From Aporrectodea caliginosa (lineage: Eukaryota > Annelida > Clitellata > Crassiclitellata > Lumbricidae), in NCBI GenBank assembly GCA_020284085.1, contig JACEVL010000154.1:1141001-1205000 (forward strand): a stretch of 64,000 nucleotides of DNA, given 5' to 3'. The notes below the pieces were generated by a model. It did no database searches, was not told the DNA's origin, and saw nothing but the letters and a program-made list of their open reading frames with translations. The position numbers and the translations under genes are program-made. Below, piece after piece: positions 21,679 through 32,344 of the stretch; the first letter of the stretch is position 1, and each line of letters opens with the position of its first letter.

Positions 21679-21998
21679 CAGCCAAAAAACTAATAAGTAG
21701 CCAGCCTTTCATAATGCAAGATGTTACGAAATAGACAGTTGATGTAAAATGTTACTTTGCTGGATCAGGAAAAATCAAAAACGTCAGCCAAAAAACTAAT
21801 AAGTAGCCAGCCTTTCATAATGCAAGATGTTACGAAATAGACAGTTGATGTAAAATGTTACTTTGCTGGATCAGGAAAAACCAAAAACGTCAGCCAAAAA
21901 ACTAATAAGTAGCCAGCCTTTCATAATGCAAGATGTTACGAAATAGACAGTTGATGTAAAATGTTACTTTGCTGGATCAGGAAAAACCAAAAACGTCA
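21679..21998. repeat. Tandem repeat, three units of 106 bp
   Basis: Units begin CAGCCAAAAAACTAATAAGT at about 21679, 21785 and 21891 and are almost identical. The last unit ends at the CGTCAGC that precedes the hAT insertion at 22017. Confidence 0.9.
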
Positions 21999-22605
21999 GC
22001 TTTTAACAGCTACAATTAGGGAATGTAATCCTGGGATCCTGATCCCGGAACCTTTTTCAAATTCCGTAATCCCGGGATTGGCAAACATGGAATCCCGTAT
22101 TTCTGGGATTACAAAAATCGGATTTTTAATCAAAATTACATGATGCACAGCCTAATTCTTCCTTGGGCGACAGACGATAATACGAGAGATAATTAGCAGA
22201 GGCCCTAGTAAGACTACAGAGTGCAGACGGACCGTCCCTTGCTGCCTTAATATCAGGGAGCTGCAGCGGTGCACCCTGCTGCCATGCTGCTGCTAGGCTA
22301 GCCTGCAGCAGCATGCCTGCCTGGGTTTCGCGCGTTGTGCTCGGTCAGTGCGATGGTCATCTGGTATTCTCAACCTGATTCGGGCCGTGGTATCGCTATC
22401 AACTATTAATAATTATCAACACATCTCTGCTGCTGCCAAGTGTCACTACCTAATGAGTCATTGCTCGAGCTCAATTCGCGGTTGAAGTAGACAAGGCGTA
22501 TTGCATTACTGTTATTTGACCTACTCCTGTCTACAACGATGTCAGTCATAGAATAGCTAAAAAAACTAATTTAGTTAAATATATTTAATAGATTTCATAA
22601 ATAAT

Positions 22606-23113
22606 AAACGTCAGTTGAGGTGGAACGTGCATTTTCGGCGGTAGGTGTTCTATGCCAGTGCTTACCAAACTTTTCAGTGTCACAGGACCGGTAGGAATCA
22701 ACTTTCAGTGTCACGAACCGGCATGCAGGAATTATCGCACTGCAGGAGGACCGATGCCAAATTTATTAATTATTTCTCTTTTCGCTTTCGATCACCTAAA
22801 TTCCTTAAAATGTATCAAAATTGATTTAAATGCATGTTTAGCCAATTATATGACTCTATTGCCCTTTAAATGCTAGCCTAATAAGTCTATTTTGTTATGA
22901 CGTTTGAAAATATAACAGCCATTTCTTGATTCCGAGACAATTTGACCAGTTTTTTTGACTCATTGGACCCGCAACTGAGGGCTCGCGGACCGGCACCGGT
23001 CCGCGGACCACCACTTTGGGAAGCACTGTTCTATGCTATAAGATAAGCACAAGGCTCAGACATTCTACTATTGACACTTTTATGTTTCTTGCGATCATTT
23101 TATCGTAAATAAT
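22606..23113 (+). pseudogene. hAT transposase C-terminus, interrupted by a MITE
   Basis: Before the MITE the frame reads SVEVERAFSAVGVLC; after it, from the second target copy, it resumes in the same frame as YKISTRLRHSTIDTFMF and ends at a stop near 23110. This is the VERAFS dimerisation block of hAT transposases. The N-terminal two thirds of the protein are missing. An unbroken block on both sides suggests the MITE arrived when this part was still in frame. Confidence 0.75.
22656..23028. mobile_element. Non-autonomous hAT MITE, 373 bp, exact 8-bp target duplication
   Basis: The ends are CAGTGCTTACCAAAC at 22656 and, from the right, CAGTGCTTCCCAAAG at 23028. The flanks are an exact TTCTATGC at 22648-22655 and 23029-23036. 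The right end carries GCGGACCGGCACCGGTCCGC, a strong internal hairpin (22985-23004). There is no coding sequence. Confidence 0.9.
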
Positions 23114-23489
23114 TTTTAACAATACATGGACATTGAACTTTTAACTTTTCATTTTAAGTAACAAGTTAACTATACAAAGCCACAATGTTCTAAAAATCGT
23201 TGTCTTTAATACACAACTGCATTATAGCATTAAATATAGGGGCCTATAGGCCCTATTTGGTCTACAGTCAAGACGAATTTTTCCTTGCAAACGTCAATCC
23301 TGGGATCCCGGGATTGATTCATTTCTAATCCCGTAATCCCGGGATTGGCAAAATGCTCCGGGATTACATTCCCTAGCTACAATGAGCGCTACTGATGCTC
23401 ATTTCAAGATGGCAGACTGTTAGAAGACTGGCATGTTGCAAATTCTACCTATTCTAAATATACTGCATTGAGGATTATAGGTGTTAAAA

Positions 23490-23725
23490 TCGTCCAAAAT
23501 TAGAAAAATTCCACATGGTTGACTTGGCAAGCATCACAGAAATGGACTCAGATGCAGTATACCCGCGAATATACAAGATATTTTAAAGCAAATGGCATAA
23601 ATCCAATGAAAGTAGACATCCTTTCCAAACGAAATTTGGCAGTGACCAGATGTTATGTCCACAAGATCCCAGATTATAACTACCACATCTGAAATCTGGA
23701 ACGTAAACTGATCAACTTCTACCAT
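23490..23725 (-). repeat. Second copy of the dispersed repeat seen at 15.8 kb
   Basis: The minus-strand frame (23534-23725) contains TSGHCQISFGKDVYFHW, and beyond its stop the DNA continues to match 15830-15960 (GTGATGC-TG-CAAGTCAACC). Two independent copies with the same translated block hint at a decayed coding sequence. The flanking stretch 23726-24006 is AT-rich without recognisable features. Confidence 0.55.
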
Positions 23726-24006
23726 GCTCTGTTATCGAATAGATCAGGAGCAGATAATTTGCACTGTTGCTTGTACGATCATTGTCAACCAAAGTCAAAT
23801 CCAACCGATGAACTTTACAGCATTCAGGTCCAATGCAGACGACACTTTTGCCAACTGTTAATATAAGATTTTAATTATTCAGTCATGCTTCCTTGCCATA
23901 CATTGAAGAATCCATTATGGCAAGTCATATTTCCAAATCCTATCTATATATTTTATTCCTTTTGATTCTGGTTTTAGATGCTGGTAATTAAAATTACCGT
24001 ATTTTC

Positions 24007-24271
24007 GCGGGGGCCCGATAGCGCATTGGATAACACACTGGCATAGAGAGCGAGAGGTACCGAGTTCGAGTCCCGTAGGGCGGACATGCTTTGTCGGCTG
24101 CTATTAGCACCGTGTATTGCAGGCTGTCTGTTCTGTTAGTAGTTAAGATTTATGTCTTTTGTCATTTGTGTTCTTGTGAATTGTTTCAACTGCATAACAT
24201 GTAAATGTACAGCGCAGTGTGTTTGTCAGGCGCTTCAATAAAGAAAAGATTATTATTATTATTATTATTAT
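24007..24271 (+). mobile_element. tRNA-derived SINE, ATT tail
   Basis: The 5' 75 bp is tRNA-like: an A-box-like GATAGCGCATTGGATAA at 24018-24034, resembling tRNA-Arg, and a B-box-like GAGTTCGAGTCCC near 24063. After a body of about 150 bp it ends in CGCTTCAATAAAGAAAAG and (ATT)n at 24250-24271. Mismatches in the stem regions and the attached body make it a SINE rather than a tRNA gene. Confidence 0.7.
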
Positions 24272-24691
24272 AACACGCACACGAATATAACACACACACG
24301 AATATAACCCGCTACTTTTAATATAAGGATTTCAGTAAAAACTGAATTGTATATCATGCAACTGATTATATCACCCGGTCATTAAATAGTTGAGGTTCAA
24401 CAAAATTTTTTGAAAAGGTGTCTCGATGGGTTTCATCTGTTTGATATGTCTACGTTAAAAGAAAAAAAGTTTTCCAAAATATGACATGAGGAACTATGTG
24501 AAATATGGGTCAAATCCAAGATGGCCGCCGTCGAAATTCAGATCAGTCACCTGAAAATAAATAGTGGGGTAAGGGACCTGAAAAATATTTAACATCTGGC
24601 AACCAATGCGCCCCTTTGGTTCCAGATAGTACATGGGTAGATGAGTCCAAAAAGGCCGGGAAACAAATTTTTACGGCCCTCTAGCGGCTGT
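24272..24691. other. Unassigned; short CACACGAATATAACAC direct repeat at start
   Basis: Two direct copies of ACACGAATATAACACAC-like sequence lie at 24273-24308. TACCGTATTTTCGCG just before the SINE (about 23996-24010) and ATATAACCCGC at 24302 look like halves of a MITE the SINE split. The rest is unrecognised. Confidence 0.35.
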
Positions 24692-25050
24692 GGCAGCCAT
24701 TTTACAAAATGGCTGACCGAAATACATGTTGTTCAATATCTCAGCTTCTCTTTCTCTTAGAATCGTGATTTTGGTGTCTAAACATACATATTTAGGAGTA
24801 GGAATTCCAATGGATCTAATTGCAAACACTTATCTGCACGAAATTGGCAGCCATTTTCCAAAATGGCCGACCGAAATGAAACTTTGTCAATATCTCAGCT
24901 TCTAATTCACTTATAATCGTGATCTTGGTGTCCAAACATACATATTTAGGGCAAGGATTCCAATGGATCTAATTGCAAACACTTATCTGCACGAAATTGG
25001 CAGCCATTTTACTAAATGGCCGACCGAAATGAACTTTGTCAATATCTCAG
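24692..25050. repeat. Tandem repeat, about 150-bp unit, 2.4 copies
   Basis: Each unit starts GGCAGCCATTTTNCNAAATGG, followed by CCGACCGAAATG and AATATCTCAG, and carries CCAATGGATCTAATTGCAAA before the next. Starts are near 24692, 24847 and 25000. The third unit is cut at AATATCTCAG by the LTR at 25051. A weaker match (CAAGATGGCCGCC) lies at 24520. Confidence 0.85.
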
Positions 25051-25250
25051 TGTTTGATAGGCCCGTGTATGATTCGATAGTTTTCAACATTTATTAAGAA
25101 ACTCAGCAACGTAACTTAACGATAGCGATCGCCATGAAACACAAACTATATGTAAACTAAGAGTCCCAAATCAAAGTGACTTCACAACCTACCATAGGCT
25201 AAGCATTGTCAAAGTAATTACATTTAAAATTAAAACTAGTCTTCTGAACA
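25051..25250 (-). mobile_element. BEL/Pao 3' LTR, 200 bp
   Basis: Read on the minus strand the LTR runs TGTTCAGAAG to ATCAAACA, with the short inverted termini TGTT and AACA. An AATAAA polyadenylation signal lies in its second half (about 25088-25096). Directly upstream on the minus strand is the polypurine tract AAAGGGGAGGA (25251-25261), the plus-strand primer site, which fixes the LTR boundary. The matching 5' LTR is not in the window. It interrupts the 150-bp tandem repeat. Confidence 0.8.
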
Positions 25251-25429
25251 TCCTCCCCTTTGTGATGTGTAAACATCACCTAAAAAAGTAACTAATTCAC
25301 TAATTAACTATGTAAGTATCTGTAAGTGTCTGTAAACCTATCACACAATTCTAAACTATTCAACTGATTCATGTCATGTCAACAGTAACAAATCAATTAG
25401 CAGAATATCTATTAGCAGAAAATTCTAGT

Positions 25430-26400
25430 GGGCACAAAGAGTTAATTGGTCGTGTGAAAACAGTTTCTCCGATGCGAACCTTGACCACTCACACATGCCC
25501 ATCACGTCCAGGATGAACAGAGATGATTCTTCCCAAAGGCCAACTTCCTCTGGCTGTATCAGAACTCACAACCAGAACCACATCTCCAACATGAAATTCT
25601 CTTTTGGATGAACGCCATTTCTTTCTTGATCCCAGGCCAGGTAACCACTCTTGCATCCAGCGACGCCAAAAGTGACAAATTAGTTCTTGAACATGTCTCC
25701 AACTTGGATTGTGAATTCCATCAACCGGAACTGGAGCCGCTCGTCTTCCCAGTTCACCATGCAGGAAATGGCTTGGCGTAATTGGTGATTATGTCGTTTG
25801 GATTTGCTGACTGGTATGTCAATGGTCTTGAATTCATAAGTGCTTCAGCTCCGATAAAAGCACTCATCAACTCATCATCACCAACTTCAGCGTTCCCAAG
25901 AATTGCAGTGACTGCATGTTTTGCTGCCTTTATCATGATTTCGAATACTCCGAAGTGCGGTGCAGCTGGTGGGTTGAAATTCCACTTTAAGCTATGCGAT
26001 ACTGTGGACTTGAGAATTTTATGTTGATCCAAGTTCGTTATCAGTTCTTGCAACTCTCGATTTGCCCCAACAAAGTTGCGTCCATTATCAGATGTCAACT
26101 CTTCCGGCCATCCCCGACGATTAACAAAACGGAAGAATGCTTTTAAGAAGGAATCCGTATCCAGTCCATATGCCATCTCTAAATGTACTGCTCTAGTCGT
26201 CATGCAAGTAAACAGACAAAGATAACGTTTTTCTCTGCATCTGCCTCGACCTCGAATTGTAAGGAATGGTCCTGCAAAGTCAAGAGCAGTGTGAACAAAG
26301 CTTCTCAAAGGACTTGGTAACTTCAGTCTGCCAGTAGGTAATGGCGCCATAATCTGAGTTGCTGTCTTTGTGGTTCGACGCTTACATGTCATACACATAT
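25430..26400 (-). pseudogene. BEL/Pao integrase and C-terminal domain
   Basis: The 214-codon frame (25754-26398) carries an RNase H-fold integrase core: the first Asp in LDFAGPF, the second in TSDNGRNFVGANREL, and a candidate Glu in FGVFEIMIKAAKHA, where the usual FGGVWE has changed. It continues to EALMNSRPLTY. Downstream (25430-25720) shifted frames hold the DUF5641-like tail, with WLPGLGSRKKWRSSKREFHV and VRIGETVFTRPI. Reverse transcriptase, Gag and the 5' LTR are missing, so the element is truncated near 26.5 kb. Confidence 0.8.
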
Positions 26401-26569
26401 TTTCCCATTCTCAAATAGCTTTGCGTGCAGAAAGAATCCAATAGCTCTTTGATAGCTCTGAAAGTACATGATTGGTGCCACAGACATGAGCTCCCCTTTC
26501 ATGCTCACATTTTACAATCAATCTTGTGGTTCCATGTCTTCGAGGCAGGATAATTACGTTACAACATTA

Positions 26570-26800
26570 CGTTTCGGAGCCTTTACCTGCGTCACGGAAG
26601 GACAACTCAGAATTATATATAAGATTCCAAAATACGCCTCAGTCTCTGCTTACATGGTCGATGTTTTTCACTGGCTTCCTGCCTCGCAGCACATCTCTTT
26701 CAGGATAGCAGCATTAGTTTGGCAGTGTCTTGCTGGTTGTGCTCTGTCATGCCTTTCTGACCACTGTTCCTGTCTCTGACCTTGCCCCACCCCCTGTCGG
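26570..26800 (+). pseudogene. L2/CR1-type LINE, C-terminal fragment
   Basis: The frame reads YKIPKYASVSAYMVDVFHWL, PASQHISFRIAALVWQCLAG, the post-RT block that matches the 12.0 kb copy. It has lost its 3' end to the microsatellite region that follows. Confidence 0.65.
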
Positions 26801-26884
26801 GCTCTGAGTTCCTCGGCCAAGGGAGAGCTTCTTGCCCCCGGACCATGTCTCAATCCCACATATTCACCAATTAAGTAGCTACCT

Positions 26885-26893
26885 TTTTCATCA

Positions 26894-26925
<32 letters not shown>

Positions 26926-27035
26926 GTCTCTCTCTCGTTCTCTGTCTCTCTGTCTGTCTCTGTCTGTCTCTGTTTTTCTCTCTCTCAATATATGTCATAC
27001 ATATATAAAATATTTATTATATATATATATTATAG
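26885..27035. repeat. TC-rich and AT microsatellites
   Basis: (CTCT)n mixed with CTGT runs 26896-26990, followed by an (AT)n run at about 27017-27033. The minus-strand frame here (RERERDRERERE) is translated repeat. Confidence 0.9.
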
Positions 27036-27101
27036 AGGTTATAGCATAGAGGTTATATGTTCACATTTTGACGTATAAGGTATTGCTTTAGCTAAAGAGT
27101 T

Positions 27102-27230
27102 CTAAACTTGCTGCAGCTTCAGCATGTTTGACTTAGTAATACCAGTGAGAAGTGAGTTACAGTCATCTACATGTAGGCGACTTGAAATCAATGCATTTGC
27201 CAGAGATATCCTTGAAGACATGGGCATATA
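27102..27230 (-). pseudogene. LINE C-terminal fragment
   Basis: The minus strand reads DDCNSLLTGITKSNMLKLQQ, the DYCNSLL-GLP block between RT and the C-terminal domain of CR1/L2 LINEs. Only about 40 codons are recognisable. Confidence 0.5.
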
Positions 27231-27264
27231 ACACCTAATTCCGCATATGTCACAAATGAACATA

Positions 27265-27679
27265 TATGTGACCCAGGGAATCAAAATGAGTCGGATGTCG
27301 GCAAATTACATTGCTAGGAAAACAGTAAAATATGAAGAGAGTAATTTTTTGATAATTTTCGGATTTTAATGAGAATGGGGAAAAAATTTGTTTTTTACAT
27401 TTCTGATATCTCACATTTGATGAAATTCATTGTTTTAATGTGTATTTTCAGGATTTTGTAAAGGTATTGTTTTAGTTTTCGTGATTGTATATTAAAATTA
27501 ATTAAAAATAATTTCCAAAAATTGGACACATAATCATTCGTAACTTTGTCAAAAAGTAATGTAAAACCAAAATTTTTGTGTCATTTTAAAGTAAATAATG
27601 TGGTCTTTAAATATATGAAAAATGCTCATATTCTAACATTTTCGACATGTGACTCATTTTTATTCCCTGGGTCACATAT
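27265..27679. mobile_element. MITE with TATGTGACCCAGGGAAT inverted ends
   Basis: The left end TATGTGACCCAGGGAATCAA and the right end (read inverted) TATGTGACCCAGGGAATAAA are followed by ATGAGTC-GATGTCG, together about 38 bp of inverted repeat. The interior is AT-rich and non-coding. A TA target duplication fits, but the palindromic tips leave the exact edge uncertain. Confidence 0.75.
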
Positions 27680-27943
27680 GACAACTTACAAATACTATGC
27701 AGCTTTTGTGTGGCGCTGAGAAATTTTGAAGATTTACATTGCATTTTACATTACACGAGACATGGTAGAATTGAAAACACACCTAAGTTACGAGTAGCAT
27801 CTGTCAGCTCAACAATTTAGTCACCCAGTTTAAATGATTTAAGCCAAAATATGTGGTCTGTCTGCATTTGTGCATCGGTTTTTCATACAACATGCTGTCA
27901 TGCTTTCCACTAAGCTATTAGTGCCAGAGGAGTCAATCCCTAC

Positions 27944-30152
27944 TAGGCACTCCTGAAATTCGCGATGTTGCGCCGCGCAAATTTCGCGCAAAATCCAGCT
28001 ATCGCGCAACGGCCCTAAATATGAGCAATGTACGCAATTTTCGCAAAATACCATAATAGATTGCTGTTTTCTTCACTTGATTCGTAATTTATGTTCGTAA
28101 TTCGCGCAATTGGGCTTTAAATGACTAAAATTCCACTGCGATGCGTGTAGCCATATCTTCCGATGGACAGTTTGCCTCGTCAATTTGAGAATGAAGGGAA
28201 TAACTTCTGTGTATTGTATAAGTGTCCTACTCTATAAACACCAGACATAATGATGGATTTTGAATTAATATTATGTGATAATAAATAGTTCAATACATCA
28301 ATACCAATAATTCCTAACTACCTAAGAGCGGCGTCATTAATAGAATTATATATTATTTCCATTAGCTTATTTGATCCCTTGTTCGAAGTTTTTGATGTGA
28401 CATTCCTGATGCTTGTGTAGAGAAATGATGAACCGTTGTGTATAGGTTTCTTTCGTCTTCAATTGATCCAAATTATACCGTCGATAGTCCTCGAAGATAT
28501 CTTGAATTGGGATGATTGTTGTCGATGATAAGAATATTTGTCATCTCACAGGTGTATGTAGAATCAGATATATCCACAATCGTTCACTTGTATTGATCAC
28601 GATATATCACACAATCCACTGATAAGTTTGTAATCCAACGTTCGAAATTTATCAGTTAACGATTTTAAACTTAACGACTCTCGAAATTTCTGTTGACTTA
28701 CTGGCACACGAAGTTACGTCGCAACATTACTTCGTCACTTAGAGTCCGTTAATACTTTCTAACTTGATGGCCAAGTTATATCCTCGATTGACTGACTAAT
28801 CTGTCGAAGGATCCCGCAGTCTCCTTTTTGTCAATCTACTTTTAATCACCGCAGTAGAAAACGTTCATCTCTGCCGGCCATATTCTTTCTCCTCTATTTA
28901 CGATTAGATTTGCGTCTCTGGTTGTCATAACAACGTTCTCAAAATGGTCGTCGGTTGATCATTTCTATTTTTAGATATTTTATTTTTCTAGCGCCACTCA
29001 TTCTAACTACACGCTACTAGCCTATACTATCCTAATTAATTAATTAATTTAAACAAGCATTTGATAAGAATTATATCGCTACAATGCGTAGTAAATTCAA
29101 CATAGCAATCACAGCGTCGATCTATATATAGATATCGATGGTTGAGCGACAATTCCAAAACCACGGAATTGGATGATAGCATTGAAATTATAGAGGAATT
29201 AGTAGTTAAAGAATAGACTCATATGTTCTGTTAGTAATGCACAGACTCAGAGTCTCAAACATTCTAAAACTTCACTGAGGCAAAATTCATTAAACAGTGT
29301 GTGCCCAGAGCTGTCACGCAACAGCGTGCGTGACTCGAGCGAATGAATTCATAGGCGCTACACACGAAGATGAAGGGCTACTAGTCTATCCTGGTTATTG
29401 ATCGGTAAAACCGTATTTTACGTTGCTAAATATTATTATTCTAATGTCTTCAATGCCGTACTTGACGTTGGTAAGTAAGCAGTCTACCTATGTGCATGAT
29501 AACTCATCAGTCCAGTTCCATTTCATCAAGAAATGTTTTTCATCAATTCAACATCCATTTAATTGGAAGAAATTACTTTTATCAATCCAACTTCTATTTT
29601 AGGAAAGAAATATTTTTCATCAATGGAATTTTTATTTAAGCAAAGAAATATTCTTTTGCATCCAGCTTCTAATTACGGAAACAATTATTTTCATCAATCC
29701 AGCTTCTGATTGAATTGAAAACTAAGTTTCATCCATCCAGCTTCTATTTATGGAAAAATTATTTTGATCACTCCAGCTTCTATTTAAAAACAGGAATATT
29801 TTCATCAAACCCACTTCCATTTCGGGAAACAATTTATTTCATCAATCCAGCTTCAATTTTAAAGTGAAAATATCAAATAATTTAGCAACGTAAAATATGG
29901 TTTAACCGATTGATCATACAGGAATATCGTTAATGAGTGTAAAAATTCTGCAAGTATCAATAAGTTTTAGAAAGCCAAACTATGCACTAAATAACGACAA
30001 CACTGTTAAATACTTTTGCACACTAATTCGTGCAAAAATAATGTATTTATACCACTTTTTACTTTGCGCAAAATGCGTGCAAAATTTGCGATTTTGGCGC
30101 AAAATTAGCGTTTTTGGTGCGCAATTTTTTGGCGCAAATTTCTGGGGGCCTA
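27944..30152. mobile_element. Candidate large inverted-repeat element, 2.2 kb, family unknown
   Basis: The left tip TAGGCACTCCTGAAATTCGC and the right tip, read inverted, TAGGCCCCCAGAAATTTGCG, are followed on both sides by GCGCAAA-rich subterminal repeats (27962-28050 and 30060-30135). Both tips are bordered by CCCTAC (27938-27943 and 30153-30158), a possible 6-bp duplication. I find no transposase. A second inverted-repeat element with a minisatellite is nested at 29390-29922. Confidence 0.5.
29390..29922. mobile_element. MITE carrying an internal minisatellite
   Basis: The ends are imperfect inverted repeats of about 40 bp sharing ATTTTACGTTGCTAAAT (29411-29427 and the complement at 29879-29895). 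Between them, 29512-29866 is an array of eight or nine diverged units of about 42 bp with the core CATCAATCCAGCTTCTATTT. No coding frame is present. Confidence 0.7.
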
Positions 30153-30158
30153 CCCTAC

Positions 30159-31029
30159 AGATACATATCCCAAGACCATACAGTTCCTTCACGCATTCAG
30201 TATTATCTGCATCTTCAGACTGCTGTATATATACAGAGAATTTTTCACTTTAATTTCTCTTATATGACTTGCATAAACTGTAGGCCTACTCTAGTAAAGT
30301 AGTACTGAAAAGCATGAAATTATTTATGTCATTTTCCAGTATGTGAATCTGCCACAAAATGGCCTATATTTGTAAGACCTCACCTGTTAACCTGTGTATC
30401 TAAGCTTCAAATGAAGGTTGGGTGCTGTGCACAGTGAACAAGGGAAAGTCAGCAGAGGATAATTTGAGGGAATTAAAAGGAAGCTTTGGACTGCTGGAAA
30501 GACTGAAGGAGGGAGGCCGTTTTTGAAGAGAATAAGTTAAAGAAGCGGAGCAGAGCTTACCTTCCCCTTGCCTTCATCTTTGTTAGCATAAATATATAAA
30601 CTTCTGTATAAATATATGCTGTTTCTGGTTATGTCAGTTTATGTATAATAGCCTAAAATGTTGTGTTGACTTGATATATTTAAGTTGTACCACAGGCACA
30701 GATGGAAGTTTGTGAGAGTTGTTCTGATATTTGTTACACCATTCTTGCATGAATCAAGTTGCTTAAGATATACTTATGAAAAGTTCTGTAAGTATAGCTA
30801 TCTAAATTATCTAAACAGGTCAGTGGCTTGACCAGAGCTACGAGGTTGGGGAAGGGCAATGTAGGGAACTAAGAATACTCCCAGCAGAGTAAAGAGGCAT
30901 GCACAGTACCTTTGCTGGGATCTGGGCAAAGTCCCAGAAGCCGAATGTTTCCAGTGGTATTTTTGTGTTAAAAAGTAAATAAGTTTTGAATTTTCCAGTG
31001 TCACTAGTGCAAGAATGTTTCCAAACTAA
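30159..31029. other. No recognisable feature
   Basis: AT-rich sequence; frames of 60-106 codons near 29.9-31.0 kb have no familiar motif and partly lie in the inverted-repeat element. Confidence 0.5.
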
Positions 31030-31075
31030 TATGTAATGTAATGTATTCGAAAATTTATACAGTGCCCCTGAATTT
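31030..31075 (-). repeat. LINE 3'-terminal fragment
   Basis: ATGTAATGTAATGTATTCGA followed by AAATTTATACAGTGCCCCTG resembles, on the same strand, the ATTGTATTTAGAAATTTATA tail of the LINE at 40.3 kb. It is only about 45 bp. Confidence 0.4.
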
Positions 31076-31399
31076 AAGAAAATAAAAATGCAGTATCTGT
31101 TCAGTAAGTGTTGTTACATAATGCTACCTGTACCTCTACCTAATACTGATGATACGGAGAGACTTTCATGAATACTTAAAGCATTCGAGAACTATGCAAT
31201 ATGTAACCTTAATAGTATCGGGTATCAAGACTATGTATCTAGGATAAGCACAGTCATGGTTGACTAGTGCATAATCTAGGAGTGTTATATTGGACCGTCC
31301 TATATAAGAGGAAACGGTACGCGGTTCCAGAGAGTGTGGCAACAGTGGCATATGTTCGTTGGCCTGTTGCCGTGTTAGATTTTAGAGATCTTCTCGTGT

Positions 31400-31630
31400 A
31401 TATGTGGGGCGCGGTGGTGTAGAGGTATGTTCGGTGCCTTGCAGCCGGATGGTTGCGGGTTCGAATCCACCTCAAGGCGCCGCGTAGGGACCCTGGGCAA
31501 GTCCTTCACTCACAATTGCTCATGCGCTTCGGCGTGAAACTCCGATTCAGTGTCCGCGCTGTAGTCGGGAGCGCCTCTGAGTAGAAATCTTGAAGGAGCG
31601 CTATAACAAGTGCTCATACATACATACATT
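31400..31630 (+). mobile_element. tRNA-derived SINE with V-SINE-like core and LINE-like tail
   Basis: The head is tRNA-like, with GCGGTGGTGTAGAGGTA as A box (31411-31427) and an exact consensus B box GGTTCGAATCC at 31458-31468. The middle, GGGACCCTGGGCAAGTCCTT (31488-31507), resembles the CCTTGGGCAAGTCACTT core I recall from V-SINEs. The 3' part, GGGAGCGCCTCTGAGTAG then CTTGAAGGAGCGCTATAA, matches the 3' end of the LINE at 12.0-12.1 kb, with a CATA tail. This is the usual sign that the SINE borrows that LINE's machinery. Confidence 0.85.
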
Positions 31631-32344
31631 AGACTAGTGTAGTTAATTAGTTTCATAGCTGTTGGTGTCGCTGTGTTTTCGAGCCACCAAGAAGTGTTTT
31701 GTTGCGTTGTTTTCGTCTCAAGCTGAAGACGGTGTTTTGTGAAGAATACTGCAAACACAGGTTGCATATTATCTTGTTTTTACCAATGAGAATACATTTT
31801 ATCATATGACATTGGCTTTGTCCTCATCTGTAGGCAAGATAGTATAACAGTGTTAATTGGGTTTATTTACTTAAAATTATGATAAAAATGACTACCCCAC
31901 TGACGCAACTTGGTCCAAAACTCTGAACATCAGCAGTTGATGGGATTCCGTTAGTTGGTTCCACATGTGCGCCACTGTTGACTCTTTCAGCTTACTGTGC
32001 ATTGTTTTGTTAACTCATGTAATATATTCATTTGTAATGACATTTGACATCATAAAGGCTAGTGCAGAGAGTGCCTCTGAGTAGATACCTTAAAGGGAAT
32101 GTTCAATTGTCTATACTAATAGGATACTTGATATTGCATTTGCTGACACAAGTACTCTATTTCTGCTTCAACAGTTAATGTATATTGTGGGTAGGAAGGG
32201 AGTAGCCTAACCAAGTATCTCTGCCAAGCATAGACTTATTTACTGCTGCATACAGTGGGCAGTTGTTTATATATAAAGCTGATCTTAAACATGTGAGTCA
32301 GTTTGAGTGTTTGAGTTCAACATTAGTCATGTGTCATTGTCATT
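31631..32344. other. Mostly unrecognised; one small LINE/SINE tail fragment
   Basis: At about 32062-32100 AGAGAGTGCCTCTGAGTAGA and CTTAAAGGGAATGTTCAATT look like a further worn copy of the SINE/LINE 3' end. The rest shows nothing. Confidence 0.4.

Larger units (their letters stand above)
22017..23375 (+). mobile_element. hAT element with exact 8-bp target duplication, carrying a nested hAT MITE
   Basis: The ends are TAGGGAATGTAATCCTGGGA at 22017 and, from the right, TAGGGAATGTAATCCCGGAG at 23375. The flanks are an exact GCTACAAT at 22009-22016 and 23376-23383. Subterminal sequence on both sides is rich in CCCGGGATT repeats. The interior encodes the end of a hAT transposase on the plus strand, interrupted by the MITE at 22656-23028. 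Without that insertion the element is about 978 bp, so most of the transposase was already deleted. Confidence 0.9.

Noticed and set aside
24007..24082. Possible tRNA-Arg gene
   Set aside because: Only the promoter-like boxes are convincing; the body and ATT tail mark a SINE.
26668..26988. 106-codon frame of Arg/Glu/Asp repeats
   Set aside because: Translated TC-rich microsatellite.
29500..29870. CRISPR-like spaced repeats
   Set aside because: Units are adjacent and diverged, without spacers, and the context is eukaryotic; it is a minisatellite.
31406..31481. Possible tRNA gene from an exact B box
   Set aside because: The sequence continues into a SINE core and a LINE-like tail, so it is tRNA-derived rather than a gene.
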